Origin: Dipylidium caninum
Taxonomy: Eukaryota; Platyhelminthes; Cestoda; Cyclophyllidea; Dipylidiidae
Assembly: GCA_017562135.1 (NCBI GenBank)
Contig: QEYB01000062.1
Span: 682,001 to 746,000, forward strand
Direction: 5' to 3'
Length of the DNA stretch: 64,000 nucleotides
How positions within the stretch are numbered: the first letter of the stretch is position 1; each line of letters starts with the position of its first letter. Positions 50,201 to 61,544 of this stretch are shown here, in pieces. Below the pieces are notes generated by a model, which saw nothing but the letters and a program-made list of their open reading frames with translations, was not told where the DNA came from and did not search any database. A program made the translations under genes and the position numbers.

Positions 50201-53169
50201 TGTGAAAAAGCCATTTTTACCTGCCTCACACGCCTCTCTTGCAGGAGGCCTTAAAGCTGAACGAAATCATGACCAGCGCCCTCGAAGAACACACCAACTG
50301 GCGGGCTCCCGTGGCTGTCGTCGCACCGCAGATGCGCGAAGTCGAAGTCCCTACAGGTCAGGCAAATGCCCCCTTATAATGGGCTCTAAATGAAGAAGAG
50401 CATGTATTTGAGCATGTATTTGGGCCAGTTGAATCTTTCTTTTTTTTCAAAATAACAGTTAAGTTTATTTAAGCCTAAAAGTTGTCCCCTCCTGTCTCGT
50501 CCAGCGTTAGGAGGAGCATTGTGCACAACCTCTCCAAATTTTTATCACCTCACGTAGTTACCTTTAAGTAGCAATTTTTATGCCAGACAAGACGGACGAG
50601 GGGAAGCCGCTTCCTCTTTCCCACATACTCCTTTAACCCATTATTTGTCGCTCTATTTTAAAATCGTTTTCTCCCGTTTTAAATGCAATCGTGAAGTAGC
50701 GACTACTTCAGCACTCCTGTGACCGTTCAGCAGATCAACGCTCTTGGGCGGTGACCTTATAAGGTGGACGACCGCATGACCCCTGTGTTTAGCTTTGCCT
50801 CTCCCCTGATGGTGCTTGTGTGGTGTGCGAGCCCTGCGAAGAGCCCGGCCTCGGTGCTTTTTCGATGGACACCAAAAGTAATTTTTGAACCGGAGTGACA
50901 CTCGGAGGTGGTAGTTTAAGGCCAGTGGTGTGGTCATTTTAACTTTCACCCAAACACAACTGTTTGTTTCGCTATTTTTCAAACAAATGAAAATTAAGCA
51001 CCAATGAGATGGTAATCGGAGAATACTGTTGCCTAATAATACCAGGAAGCTGCCGGGAAAACTCGACAAGGGCGATGTTATTGCGGAGAGTGAATAGTTA
51101 GCGAAGGTTTTGGATGCCTCGTCTAAGTGGTGGTGCGCAATTCGGCCGGCCAAATTTGACGTGAGTGATTCTTGTCGAGGAAACAGTTAACCAAACGCAA
51201 AATTTGCCTCAGGGCTGTTGACACCGTTTTTTTGTTTTTCCTTGCACCTACGCTGTGCATCAGTTAGGTGCACCCATGTTTGGATCCACACAGTTCCTGG
51301 TCACTATAATTTATGTCCTCTGACTCCACTTTGGCGCAAGTTACCATCAATTTTCTTGTTATCTTGAACTATTATTTCTAAAATTGGAGGTTTTAAGGAT
51401 CTACGGACTGTGTCGTCGGCCCCCTGCTGCATTCAACTTAGTCGAGTAACCTAAGGCGATGTTCACATTCAGTCGACCGGACGAGGAGATTTGAATGTAT
51501 GGGAGTGGGTCTGCCAATGGACGACAGGCTGGAGGCCTCCAAGTTTTTTTCCCTTCTATCACATTGGCACTGGAGGACTGACTCAGTGGTATGCATTGTG
51601 CACTCTAGGCCCTCCCCGTATATACAAACGAATTAACCGGAGTAGCGCGATCTCGGCAATTCTGGTTTACTACCAGAGTCCTCCGAGTACTGCGGAAAAT
51701 CGTGCAATGCATCACCTATTCGACCAACTTATCCATGAGCCTGCATTCAACAACCTCCGCACCGAGAAACAGCTTGGTAAGAAGTCCGTCTTCCAGTGGC
51801 GATTTTTTTACTGCCTTCATTCACACAACCTTCCCATTTGCTGTCATGATTTTAAAGCGGGCTTCTCCCCCCACCCTCCCCTCTGCCCAACCCCTGGGGC
51901 CACGCCGCTTAGGTCCGAGGAGTGGGGCCTCTGTGCCTCCTCGCCGCTACTTTGCGGTGCCTATTTAGTGCTTGGCCATTATCAAATCCACTTGATACCA
52001 GCTTTGCTAAAGCCGTTTCACCCCTGCACCCAAACTTGACGGCGATGCTCGGTGCGTTTATAGGCTACATCGTTCGAGCGGGCTGCCACATGTCGACGTC
52101 GTCTCAGGGCATTCGCGTGGTCATCCAGTCGAAGTACCACCCCCGGGAACTGGACGAGCACATTGAAGAATTCATTGCCGGCATGGAGGTTAGTTTTAGC
52201 AACTAGCAACAACAACAACACTTTGATTATGTCATCCGCTATTATCAGTTCTTCGTTCACCTTCCCTTTGTCAGCCTGGGGCAGTTAACTAAACATTTTG
52301 CGTTTATATAATCTTTCTTTCACTTTTTTACTTTCTATCTTCCCCCGTTTTAGACGAGACTACTGAATATGACCGAGAGCGAATTTAACGCACACGTCGA
52401 GTCAGTGATCGCGATGCTGCTCGAAAAGCCCAAGAAAATGAGCCAACTGGCAATGAGATACTGGTGCCAGATCTTCAAACAACGCTATGATTTTGAGAGA
52501 TGTGAGTTTTCTTACTGTTCTTCACTCACAGACTACACAGCATTGGCGATGAAAAGAACTGCTCTCTCGATGTTCTCGCATTTTTAGTTGAACGGGAGGC
52601 AGAAATAATCAGAAATATCACGAAGGAACAAGTAATCGCCTTCTACAACGTGAGTTCGGAACTCCGGTCTTTGCTTTCCTCGAATGAATTATGCGCAATT
52701 AAATGAGTTACTCTGTTGTGGTTGTAGACTAATGTGAAGGCGTCGTCGGCAACCCGGAGGAAACTGGCCATCTATGTCGTGGCAGAAGAGGCCCCACGCA
52801 CAGACAAGCCCGAAATGGTTAGTCTACCCTTTTTTACTGACCTTTTAATGAAATTTTTCAAATATTGCCAGTGCTTGTTAGGTACATGAGTTTAACTGGA
52901 CTATACGCAACCGCTACGACTAAATATGTTCTTCTTTCAGCAGGCCAGAGGAGTACTATAGTGCCACTACAGACCGTCTTCATTCTAATCATATTAGGTG
53001 ATTTACTACACGAAGCATGTGTGATTATTTGCTGTTTACTTTTAAGGGTGTAGAAATAGAGGACCTGGCTCAATTCAAGACCTCTTTGCCACTGCGACCC
53101 TTGGCTACGCCTTGCGACATACACAATCGCAAAGGGTCAATGATGTCTACGCGGAGAGACAGGACTTAA
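41257..53169 (+). CDS. IDE: insulin-degrading enzyme (insulysin, M16A metalloprotease), 20 exons, two frameshifts
   Basis: Zinc peptidase that degrades small peptides such as insulin-like hormones and amyloidogenic peptides, mainly cytosolic. Exons: 41257-41766, 41911-42148, 42490-42602, 42679-42768, 43630-43794, 45287-45378, 45879-45959, 46031-46134, 46501-46604, 46905-47122, 48019-48163, 49176-49410, 50074-50165, 50245-50356, 51609-51776, 52064-52188, 52354-52501, 52588-52649, 52728-52817, 53047-53169. The inverted zinc motif HFCEH is at residues 96-100 and the third ligand Glu is 77 residues on (VNAVDAEHQ), as in the family. Later landmarks: LLGHESAGSLLSALK, LTAPYMLTEFRRDLIEEIL, LWFKQDSQFKLPK, FNNLRTEKQLG, GIRVVIQSKY. 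Exon 43630-43794 and exon 46501-46604 each need a one-base correction to stay in frame; all splice sites are intact, so assembly error or recent inactivation are both open. Confidence 0.92.
43630..43794 (+). other. IDE: IDE exon 5 with reading-frame break
   Basis: The exon enters in phase 0 (LTHLLGHESAGSLLSALK) and its length of 165 nt would leave in phase 0, but the next exon requires phase 1. The frame read from the left hits TAA at about 43,759. The frame needed on the right reads CVILYANLTDCGI, which matches the family strand FFIINVDLTEEGL. The break therefore lies at about 43,740-43,758, equivalent to one missing base or two extra bases. Confidence 0.85.
46501..46604 (+). other. IDE: IDE exon 9 with one apparent extra base
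   Basis: Entering in phase 2, the frame reads CIVVSRKLADRCNEVEKFYG and then meets TGA. Skipping one base within GGGATCCCGC (about 46,560-46,565) gives FYGSRYGYESIPPEQIE, which aligns with the family segment around WYGTQY...IPDEVI and leaves in the phase the next exon needs. Confidence 0.85.
52205..52219 (+). repeat. (AAC)n microsatellite
   Basis: Five AAC units in an IDE intron just after a splice donor. Confidence 0.85.
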
Positions 53170-54759
53170 CCCTATCAATGTAAAGTCAAGGTCATTGTGT
53201 CTTTTTAATTTAAACCCTACTATTATTTAACTCTATTGGCTTTTCAATTTGACTGTAATTTCAAATTAAGTTTGTGCGTTGATTGGGAATCCGAACGGCA
53301 ACTGGTCGGAAGTGTCAGACTACCATCAGCGCTGGCTCGCTTACCCGTAATGCTTTCACCATCCAACAATTTCAATGTTACTGGCTTCGAAACGCGAAAA
53401 ACTAAATTATCTAAATCTCCAAGCCACTATAATTGGTTGAAATAAACAGTGGGCTCGTTATAATGGTATTTTGAAAGGTCTCTCATCAAATAATAGATTC
53501 GCGTTTACCGTCTAGCAGGATTTGTCCTAGTCTTCTCATTCACTGTTTAAGTTTTTCTATGAGAGGCAAATGAAATTCAGAAGTTGCGTTTTTCAGATTA
53601 TTAACCAGAGTCTTCGATTGATCGTTTCACTAAGAGAAAGTACTCGTCCTTGTGTATAACACGACGAAGTGAAGACGTATGGTTGGGGAATAGTACCATT
53701 GGCAGTTGTTTAAGTCATCTATTCCTTTGTAATATATAGCAATTACTTACCGCGATTGCGCCACGTGAGCTGGTAGAAAAAAACACCGTATGTATAAGCA
53801 CGAGAGTAAATAAATTTGTGTAGTCTTTATTTTTTTGCCTTCACTTGTTTTTTGGAACTTATTTTCAAAGTGGATGATTTTTCAGATTGTGGGCATATTT
53901 TCTTTCCTTGTTTGAGCCAAAAACCAGCTTTAGTACCGTTTACCTGATTTGTTACAAGCATAGTGGTGGAAAATTGCAATTTTTTAGGAGGGATATTATG
54001 TCGTTTTAATAGATAGATCAAAGGGATGGTAAATAGATAAGAAGCGGTATTTTTTTGCCGACACAAAAACAAAGTCCGTCTGCGTTCGTAAATCTGGCGT
54101 TTCGAAAGTCGCAGCCTAACCGCCACGTACATCACAATTGGGATGTACTGGTCCAAATTGGCCGTTTAAACGGACCATAACGATTGAGGCACGGACAGAA
54201 GCTTTTGTAATAGGATAATGACAAGGAACCCTAAAGGCTGTGCATTGAAATTACCCTTCTACACATTATGACTGAATCTGAATCAATTTAGATGGCATAT
54301 AATTTGCGTACGAGGTTGGATATGGGTGTTTCGACGGGATGTCTAGGCGCTATCAAGTAAAATGTGTTAATTCGACCCGTTTTAAGTGTGAGACTGCGGC
54401 AAAGAAATATAATTTTCAGTTCAGGACTTATAAAAACGACTACGGAAATACGACCATTTCCTGTTGTACAAAGCCTGCCCAATCTCATCCAGTAATTACC
54501 ATAAATTTACTAAGTTGGTTAAAGGAAGATTGCTCTATACCATATTGGATAATAGGGGATCACTATATGAGATCTAAGTAGACACAGATAGAAACAACTA
54601 TAAAATGTCACAGATGTTTATTAAAAAGGTTTAAAAATATAAGTACAGGCATTGGGTATGCAAAGCAAGTTTTGGGTATACTGTCGTATTAAGATATGCC
54701 GCAACGATTTGTTTTGGCAAGCCCTTCGATGCGCCAAAACTTAACGAGGTGTTCGCAGG
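53170..54759. other. intergenic region between IDE and PPIL2
   Basis: AT-rich, no supported gene. An AATAAA at 53441-53446, 272 nt after the IDE stop, is the best candidate polyadenylation signal. Opposed short frames at 53.83-54.58 kb match nothing. The AG at 54757-54758 lies one nt before the PPIL2 start codon and could be a trans-splice acceptor. Confidence 0.45.
53441..53446 (+). terminator. IDE: candidate AATAAA polyadenylation signal for IDE
   Basis: Canonical hexamer, the first good match downstream of the IDE stop codon; no cleavage site can be seen directly. Confidence 0.4.
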
Positions 54760-56804
54760 ATGGGAAAAAAGCAGCATCAATCGGATAAACTGTAAACCGG
54801 CTTGACCCGTATTAGTTTTAGTTACATTACAAACACCGAATGGAGTACTCTATACGGCGGAAAGAAAGCTGCCAGCGGGCGGGACGTTCGGTTCCGGCGT
54901 CTACCTTTCAATTGCTGCAGGTATTCAATATGCATTAACGCATCAACCCTCTTAGCATTTCATTTCAGCCTTTTTCGGTGCCTTATTGTACTAAAGATGG
55001 TGTTGTTTTTGATCTGGAGTAAGAATAGTTTAGAGCTTAATCCTACCAATTTAGGAACATATTACCATTTGTTAAAAAGCACGGAATCAATCCAGTCACC
55101 GGGAAGGTGCGCTCCTTTGCTGAGATTACTTCTCTAGAAAATGAGGGCGAGCGAACTGATAAAATTGAACTTTAGCAAGAATGCTGACGGGAAATTTCAC
55201 TGCCCAATTACCTTCAAAGTTTTTAATCAGAATACCCACATCGTGGCAATTAGAACAACGGGACATGTGTACGCCTATGAAGTATAAAACATTTTAACAT
55301 TTGAGAATTTAGGCTGTAGAGCGTCTTAACATTAAAACTAACAATTACCAAGATCTTCTTACCTCGGAGCCCTTCACAAAACAGGACATCATAACGATAC
55401 AGGACCCGAGCAGCCTGGACAAATTCAACATATCCGCATTTTACCATGTAAAACACAGTCTTCTAGAGAAAGGTTTGATTTAGTAAGAGTGATATACCCT
55501 TTAGATAATGGTGGTGCATCGAATATTCGCGTGCTTAATCCTGAAACAAAGGAAATCCTCACGGAATTGGAGAATGTCGAGGTTGAAGTACCTGATTACA
55601 TGTACTCGAATAAACCCAAAGAACCTAAAAATGATAAAGTTCGGGACGTCTATAACGCGGCACACTATTCTACGGGGAAGGCCGCAGCTTCTTTGACATC
55701 CACTGTGATGGAGCCTACCGTGACTGTTGAGCCCGGTATGGAGACATTCTCCCCCGTCTAATTTCGTCTAGCCATTTTGGAGGATGACGTCGTGCGGTAC
55801 AGATATGTCAAGTCGAAGGGATTCGTGCGTCTTATTACATCTTATGGGAATCTGAATCTCGAGCTTCACTGCGATTTGGCCCCGAAGACGTGCGAAAATT
55901 TTATAAAACTCTGTCAATCTGGTGTCTACAATGACACAATTTTTCATCGCGTTATCCGGCATTTTATTGTGAGTGGAGTTCCATTTTTACCAGAAACCTT
56001 AGATGCAAGGTGGAGATCCCTCAGGAACGGGACTTGGTGGTGATTCCGCTTGGGGTGGACCATTTGCCGATGAATTTCGCAACAACCTAAAACACGACAG
56101 TCGCGGCGTTTTATCAATGGCTAATTCAGGACCAAACACCAATAAATCCCAATTGTGAGGTCGTTCTTAAGTGTAATCACCTGTCAGTTTCATAACTTTT
56201 AGACCATGTCCCCAATTGAACAAGAAACACACTGTCTTCGGGAAGTATGTGCCACATGTTTCCTTTCTATAAGTTGATTATTAGAGTAGTTGGCGGCTTA
56301 GATACTCTTGACAAAGTTGAAATGGCTGAGACGGACAAGGATGACAGACCTCTAGTAATTATCCTCCTCAAATGTTGACTTCCATTTAGGAGGAAATCAA
56401 ATTAATTTCCACGCAAGTCTTTGTGAATCCCTTCAGAGAAGTGGACGAAATGTTGGAGCGTGAAAGACGAGCATTAAAAGAGAAAGAAGCGTCCGGTGAA
56501 ACGGAGAGTCAAAATGTACCGAAACCTGGTAACAGACAAGAGGAGGAGGCATTGGAAGCCGCCGCAAGGGCCAAAAAGAGAGGGCTTCCGGGTACTTTTA
56601 CGTTATCCCGTTGTCGTGGCTATACCACTTTTTTTTTAAATATCTTATTCGCTTTCAGATTTTGCTTCCCAACAAAGGTCGGGAGTTGGGAAGTTCGTTG
56701 TGCTCTCTTCGGACGATGGAAAAGTGGACTCGAGCCCAGGGCCTTTTCGCAAGAAACAAAAAGCTGTCCTACGGTCCACGCTTTCGGACTTCAGTGCATG
56801 GTGA
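54760..56804 (+). CDS. PPIL2: PPIL2: U-box and cyclophilin-type RING-like ubiquitin ligase, 13 exons
   Basis: Nuclear spliceosome-associated protein with an N-terminal U-box and a C-terminal cyclophilin domain. Exons: 54760-54791, 54822-54920, 54956-55018, 55055-55106, 55138-55281, 55313-55472, 55505-55735, 55772-55968, 56003-56154, 56188-56244, 56285-56354, 56390-56591, 56659-56804 (stop TGA). Start [14 protein letters not shown] matches the family; then [89 protein letters not shown]. The cyclophilin domain reads [60 protein letters not shown]. The catalytic-type Arg and Gln are present, but the Trp that CypA has before Leu-Asp is Gln here. The protein ends SDFSAW, like the vertebrate GDFSSW. 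Eleven introns are 30-40 nt; the last is 67 nt. Confidence 0.96.
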
Positions 56805-57497
56805 CTATGTACAGGTCTATGCTTGTGTGTCGTCATGTTTTTATAATCATCCCATTCTGTGTGGAGCAAGTGATAAACAGAAATGAAAGCAATGTACATT
56901 GTCGAATAACGATCACTTGTAGGCCAGACGGTACGGAATGGTACAGTACACCTACTACACACAAGACTTCTATCCCGTGGAGTGCCTGGGAAAGAGGACT
57001 TCGGTGTTGTTCGCATTGCCACTCTGTGGTGCGCTAGTCCCGTTTGGTGCGGACATTGGGAGGATGCTGGGCGATAGATTAAGCACTATGTGGGAGATGA
57101 GTTGTTCTACGCTTTGTTCGAAACACCTGAGAATGATTAAAGGCGTCAGTAAAAAGTGTAGTTACTTAAGATTGCTGGGATGTAGATGCTGCCTTATATC
57201 AGTGAAGACTTCCTCAATGCAACTGAGCTCGCTGTTACTCATACGATTCTCTTGCAAGTGCTGAATGCAGGTTGTTAATCGAGTAAAAAGAGACTTACCG
57301 ACAACAGTGTCAGGATTGAAGTTAGTTTAGCAACCAAAACGAACTTCGATTCATCTACTGAAGAGAGTCCCTTTAAAAAAATTAACTCCCATATTTAGGC
57401 TTTGAAGCTAAACAAGTTCAAATATTTAGAGATAAGTAGGAGATGCATAGAATGCAGACCCTAATGCTGGAGAACAAAGAAACGTTAATAAGATGCC
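56805..57497. other. convergent 3' region between PPIL2 and the next minus-strand gene
   Basis: Holds the 3' UTRs of PPIL2 (+) and of the unrecognised minus-strand gene. Plus-strand open frames continue from PPIL2 in other frames up to about 57.26 kb but are not joined to it by a good splice site and look like composition effects. Nothing else recognised. Confidence 0.45.
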
Positions 57498-58713
57498 TCA
57501 TAAGGTCACCGCACTTTGGATAGAAGGTAATAATTTCTTAGATACTGGTACCTGAGAGGATTTGAGTCTGTTTACAATGTCATAAGCTTCATCCTCACAC
57601 CGTCTACGCCAGTCTGTCACGAGGACAAGGTCTTGCATCCCATAATCTCCAGCGATCTAAAATAAAAAGAGTATATCTGCCTTCTCTGTGCAAAGCTGTC
57701 AATATAATTTGTCAAAAGAACGAAAATGGGTACTCCAAAATGTTGATGTCTGACACCGATAAGTGTCCAAATTTTTCTGAGTAATAGAGGAATATCTAAA
57801 TGCAGCGGACGTTGGAACGCTAGAACTAACAGAAACGAGTCAAAGTAAACAAATGAATAGAAGAAGTAAACTACATCACATGATCCAACTGATATTGGGA
57901 TAGTGTTAGGTATCATTCGTTGTGACTGGTAATTGGGAAACATTGAGCAGTGCTGTGTTGGCATAGAAACATACAACTCCTGGTCCTGATAATGAGGAAC
58001 ATACTCTTCAGCATTAATAGGTGGCGGGGTCTGAAAATCGCACAAATTCAAAAATCTATCTCCAAGTCGTATGCAAATATGTTAAGAAAAAAAGGATTGG
58101 TTCAAGAAAGAAGCTCACTTCTGTAATGTGATGAAGCATTATACCAATATGATATTTCAGTTCTTGATTCAATTCATCTAGGTGTAGGATAAGAGTGGCA
58201 TATGAGTGTTGAAATTCGGGTTTTATTGAGGAAGGATCAGATGATATCTATAAGGAAAGGGATTTAGACTAGGTCAAGGTAATATAAAACAATGAACCTG
58301 AGATTCGGCAGTATCATTCATCTTCCTCAATTCAAAGACGGATTTCTGTTTCTTCTCCAAAATCCGCTCCATTTTAACCTAAGGCAATATCCTTGCGAGA
58401 AGATTTACAAATAATACCAGGCTATACAGGAAATCAGACATGGCATCGGTCTGATCACAGGCTTCATCTGATTTTGCGTCACAAAAACGTACCCCGGAAG
58501 GCAGGTTAGGAAGCTCATTAACAGCTGGATTTGTAAGCTCAGGTGTATCGACATTATGTGCAGTCGAATCAAGGGAATCGCCAAACATCTCTACAAGAAT
58601 AATTAGTTAGTCAAATAGCCACCTTGTTTGATATCAACTGAGACAGGATTTCCGCTATCGTAGTTGGAGTAGGGATCAGGACCACACTGACCAGTGCTTC
58701 TTTCCGATGACAT
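57498..58713 (-). CDS. unrecognised protein, six exons, short introns
   Basis: Exons in transcription order: 58713-58623 (ATG start, MSSERSTGQCGPDPYSN), 58590-58418, 58378-58298, 58247-58119, 58030 to about 57876, and 57656 to either a donor at 57552 or the in-frame stop at 57498. Introns of 32, 39, 50 and 88 nt, and one of about 220 nt, join in phase, which is strong evidence of a real gene of about 240-270 residues. The first ~90 residues are acidic and Asn/Pro-rich; a charged helix follows (VKMERILEKKQKSVFELRK), then a likely coiled coil (LILHLDELNQELKYHIGIM). A Pro/Tyr-rich linker (TPPPINAEEYVPHYQDQELY) leads to a basic/acidic helix (VTDWRRRCEDEAYDIVNRLK). Size and helices are reminiscent of small complex subunits, but I cannot assign a family. 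Confidence 0.75.
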
Positions 58714-59926
58714 ATTAGGGTAGGGTAAGAAATGGATAAAGATTTAGAAATGTATTGGATTCTGGTACAATATACGAGGCTATAGGCGACAAATCAAATC
58801 CGTCAACCCTGAAAAACGAAGACAATTTCCCATTGTACATTAAAGACGGTGAGTAGAGGAATAACATTGCTAACTACTTATCTAAATAACCAAAAACAGG
58901 GCGTTCAGGACAAATAGTTTAAAACTATTGTTTCGTAGTTATTCAATAAGGTACCTAAGATTAGTGCATCGTGAGGCTTTATGGTAAGTCTAAAGCGATT
59001 CCTTTCTATTTTACACCGTGGATGTTTTTTAGAACCAACAACCCAACGGAAGGAAGAGCGTGGATAAGATCCAAGAAACTTACTCTATGATTATATTCTA
59101 TTGGGATTCAGTAAACATGGGAAAAGAATTTCACAGCGTCCTAGTGATAAACTATCACCAATGCCAAGTCCATTGGTTTATTTTGTAATAAGCACAATTT
59201 GCGCACCGGGTTAATTTCACGCAAAGAAATTCAACAATATTGCCGTAATTAGCTTAGCGTCAAAAATAAATATTTTATAGGTTTTTCTGTTCCAGGTCGA
59301 TATTAGAAGAGAAGGTGTGCTAATATGCGTCGCCTATTATACGAATACATGATTAACCCTGTGCAAAGGTCGACGTAGGGCATCGGTTCAGTTACATCCG
59401 TAACAAGTATTGTAACAAAAATTTTGCTAAACAGAAGTTTATAAATTGGAGAACACTACCTTTTCGTAATCGCGGTTTTTCGTAAAGCCATTATGCTCTA
59501 ATGCGGAGTCCAAATTGGCTTATTATACTGCCCAAAGCGATGTTGACGTATAGCTTACGAGATAGTAGATCAAAATAACCCATCCGTTGGCTATTAGTAG
59601 CAAATATTCGCGATGAGGAGTGCCATACTGTGTTCTCATCTTTGATTAACGCAATTCGCACGGCAACCTTTCTCTTCGGGTGAAGAGTCAATGATTATTC
59701 TTAGGAAGGGCCAAGGCAACGTTTTCATTCGTACAACTCATTACAGACTTAGTTGTACCTTCTACTCAATGCACAGTTTATTATAAATTAAAATTTAACT
59801 TTGCGTGCTGTTATTGTGCCGTGTTTGCGACAACTTATTATATTTTATTTTGTGTTTGACTTTTTCATTTCTTCTTCAAAGGTAAAAACAGAGGCAGTTT
59901 TGGCGGATTTGTAATCCATACGCGGG
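58714..59926. promoter_or_regulatory. divergent intergenic region
   Basis: Lies between two genes transcribed outward. AT-rich; open frames are short and unrecognised. The minus-strand start at 58713 is preceded (in its own direction) by a pyrimidine-rich stretch but no AG, so trans-splicing there is not suggested. Confidence 0.4.
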
Positions 59927-61544
59927 ATGAGCTGTCCACCTGGGTTTCACCTGGAATTAGATCCCCTACTAAGGCAACACCCTTTGCCTAGGCCTCCTGA
60001 GTATTTAAAGCATCAGGTTTACGATCGTCCTGATGTGTTTGAAAAAATAGACAATCATGCGATTGAGGTTTGTTAATATGTCGTGTGAATTCAACTAGTT
60101 TAGTTATCAAAGCAAGATTTTCCATCCTTTACGCACCTAATGTGGAACCTTGTTTACCGCCATAAAATGTCCGATCTGGAGCGTGCACGGGTGATTTTTC
60201 GTTGGGTTACTTCGAAAAATATGCAAAAGATCTCCTTTGATACCGTACCACCGAACTCTCCGGAAGAACTCCTTGTGTCGTTCAAAGATAATAAAACAAG
60301 TTTTGCAAAAATATACGAAATAATGTGCCTGTGGGTATATTTTAATCATTTTACTGTTATCAACTACCAAAGCACTTTTAAATCATTTTGTTAACATCTG
60401 TCTTTAATTTAGTTATGCAAAACTGCATTGTGTCGCAATTAATGGCTATGCCAAGGGTGTTGATTACTTTCCTGGTGACCGATTCTGCGGTCTACCTGCG
60501 AATCATTCCTGGAATGCTGTCTATATCAAAGGATCCTGGCAACTGGTAGATGCCCACTGGGCAACGCGCTATCTCTGCTCTGGCGTCAACATGCAGGACA
60601 ATGTAGTGTACGAATATGATGACTTTTATTTCCTAATGGAGCCTCAACAGGCACGTTCTGATATATGCCTATTTCACGTCGTTTGAGTCCTCTCATTTAA
60701 ATAGTAACAAACACAGAGAAGTTTCGTCTTTCATACCATTTTCTCCTCTATGTGTAGATGTTTTGTCCCTGTGCCTTTTATAATGTTACTTTCCCCTGAG
60801 TTAATTATATGTGTGAGAGTCTTGCCTTCCTCTCCCTCTTCGAATACTATCCACTGATTTTACTGAGTATTCAATTCGCCTCATCGTGGTTTATTAATCA
60901 AATTCGCACTAACCTGACCCATTAAGTAAAGAGCTTGGTGTTTCTAGTAATGAGGCTTATCTAATGCTGCACTACTGTGAATTTTTGTAAATTTGGCATT
61001 TTGCCAACCTTTGACTTACAGAATATAAAGTTTATTTGCTTTTTTCCACGAACATTGAGCTAGTGTTTTAAAACAGCAAATACGGCGGCACAAGTAACCA
61101 TTTTATTATTCTTTTTTCACCTAGGCCGTTTATAGCCATTTTCCGGAGGACTACCGTTGGCAACTGCTCCCTAAGCAGCTCACCTTGGCCCAATTTGAAA
61201 GCCTTCCATTGACCAAATCGCAGTTCTTTAAGTGCGCCATGGATTTTCGTGGTGAGCACCATGGTGTAATTCAGGTTATCGACGGTTGCATCCGAATGGG
61301 TTTGGGTTTCTGGCGGCCCGGCGCCTTCACGTACAAACTACAGTACCTCATAGGCAGCGCACGTGCGCCTCATCCCGCTCTCTTGCCAGTTCGTGTGGCC
61401 GACCTGACTGATGTCATCCAAATGGCAGGACAGGAGACTCTGATATTGAAGGAATTTGTGCTACAGGAGACCATCCAAGATGCGCTCAACTTTTTCATTC
61501 GTCTGCCGTCGAGAGGAATATACTTTTTAACAATCTACGCTCAG
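59927..61544 (+). CDS. kyphoscoliosis peptidase / hillarin-like transglutaminase-fold protein, 5' part
   Basis: KY/hillarin proteins carry a transglutaminase-like domain and act in muscle or cytoskeletal maintenance. Exons: 59927-60067 (ATG, with an in-frame stop just upstream), 60113-60330, 60413-60650 and 61125-61544, all joining in phase. The core reads LMWNLVYRHKMSDLERARVI then FRWVTSKNMQ, SFAKIYEIMCLYAKLHC, AINGYAKGVDYFPGD, NHSWNAVYIKGSWQLVDAHW, HFPEDYRWQLLPKQLTLAQF. The His (NHSW) and Asp (LVDAHW) of the catalytic triad are present, but the Cys that normally opens the helix (GVCAGYA-like) is replaced by the Lys-Thr-Ser context of NKTSFAKIY, so the domain is probably non-catalytic. The intron after 60650 appears to begin with GC. 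Family members are longer; the rest should lie downstream and may run off the window. Confidence 0.88.

Noticed and set aside
56611..57264. Plus-strand open frames downstream of PPIL2 as a separate gene
   Set aside because: They are other-frame readings of the last PPIL2 exon and its 3' flank; the true frame ends SDFSAW at 56804 like its orthologues.
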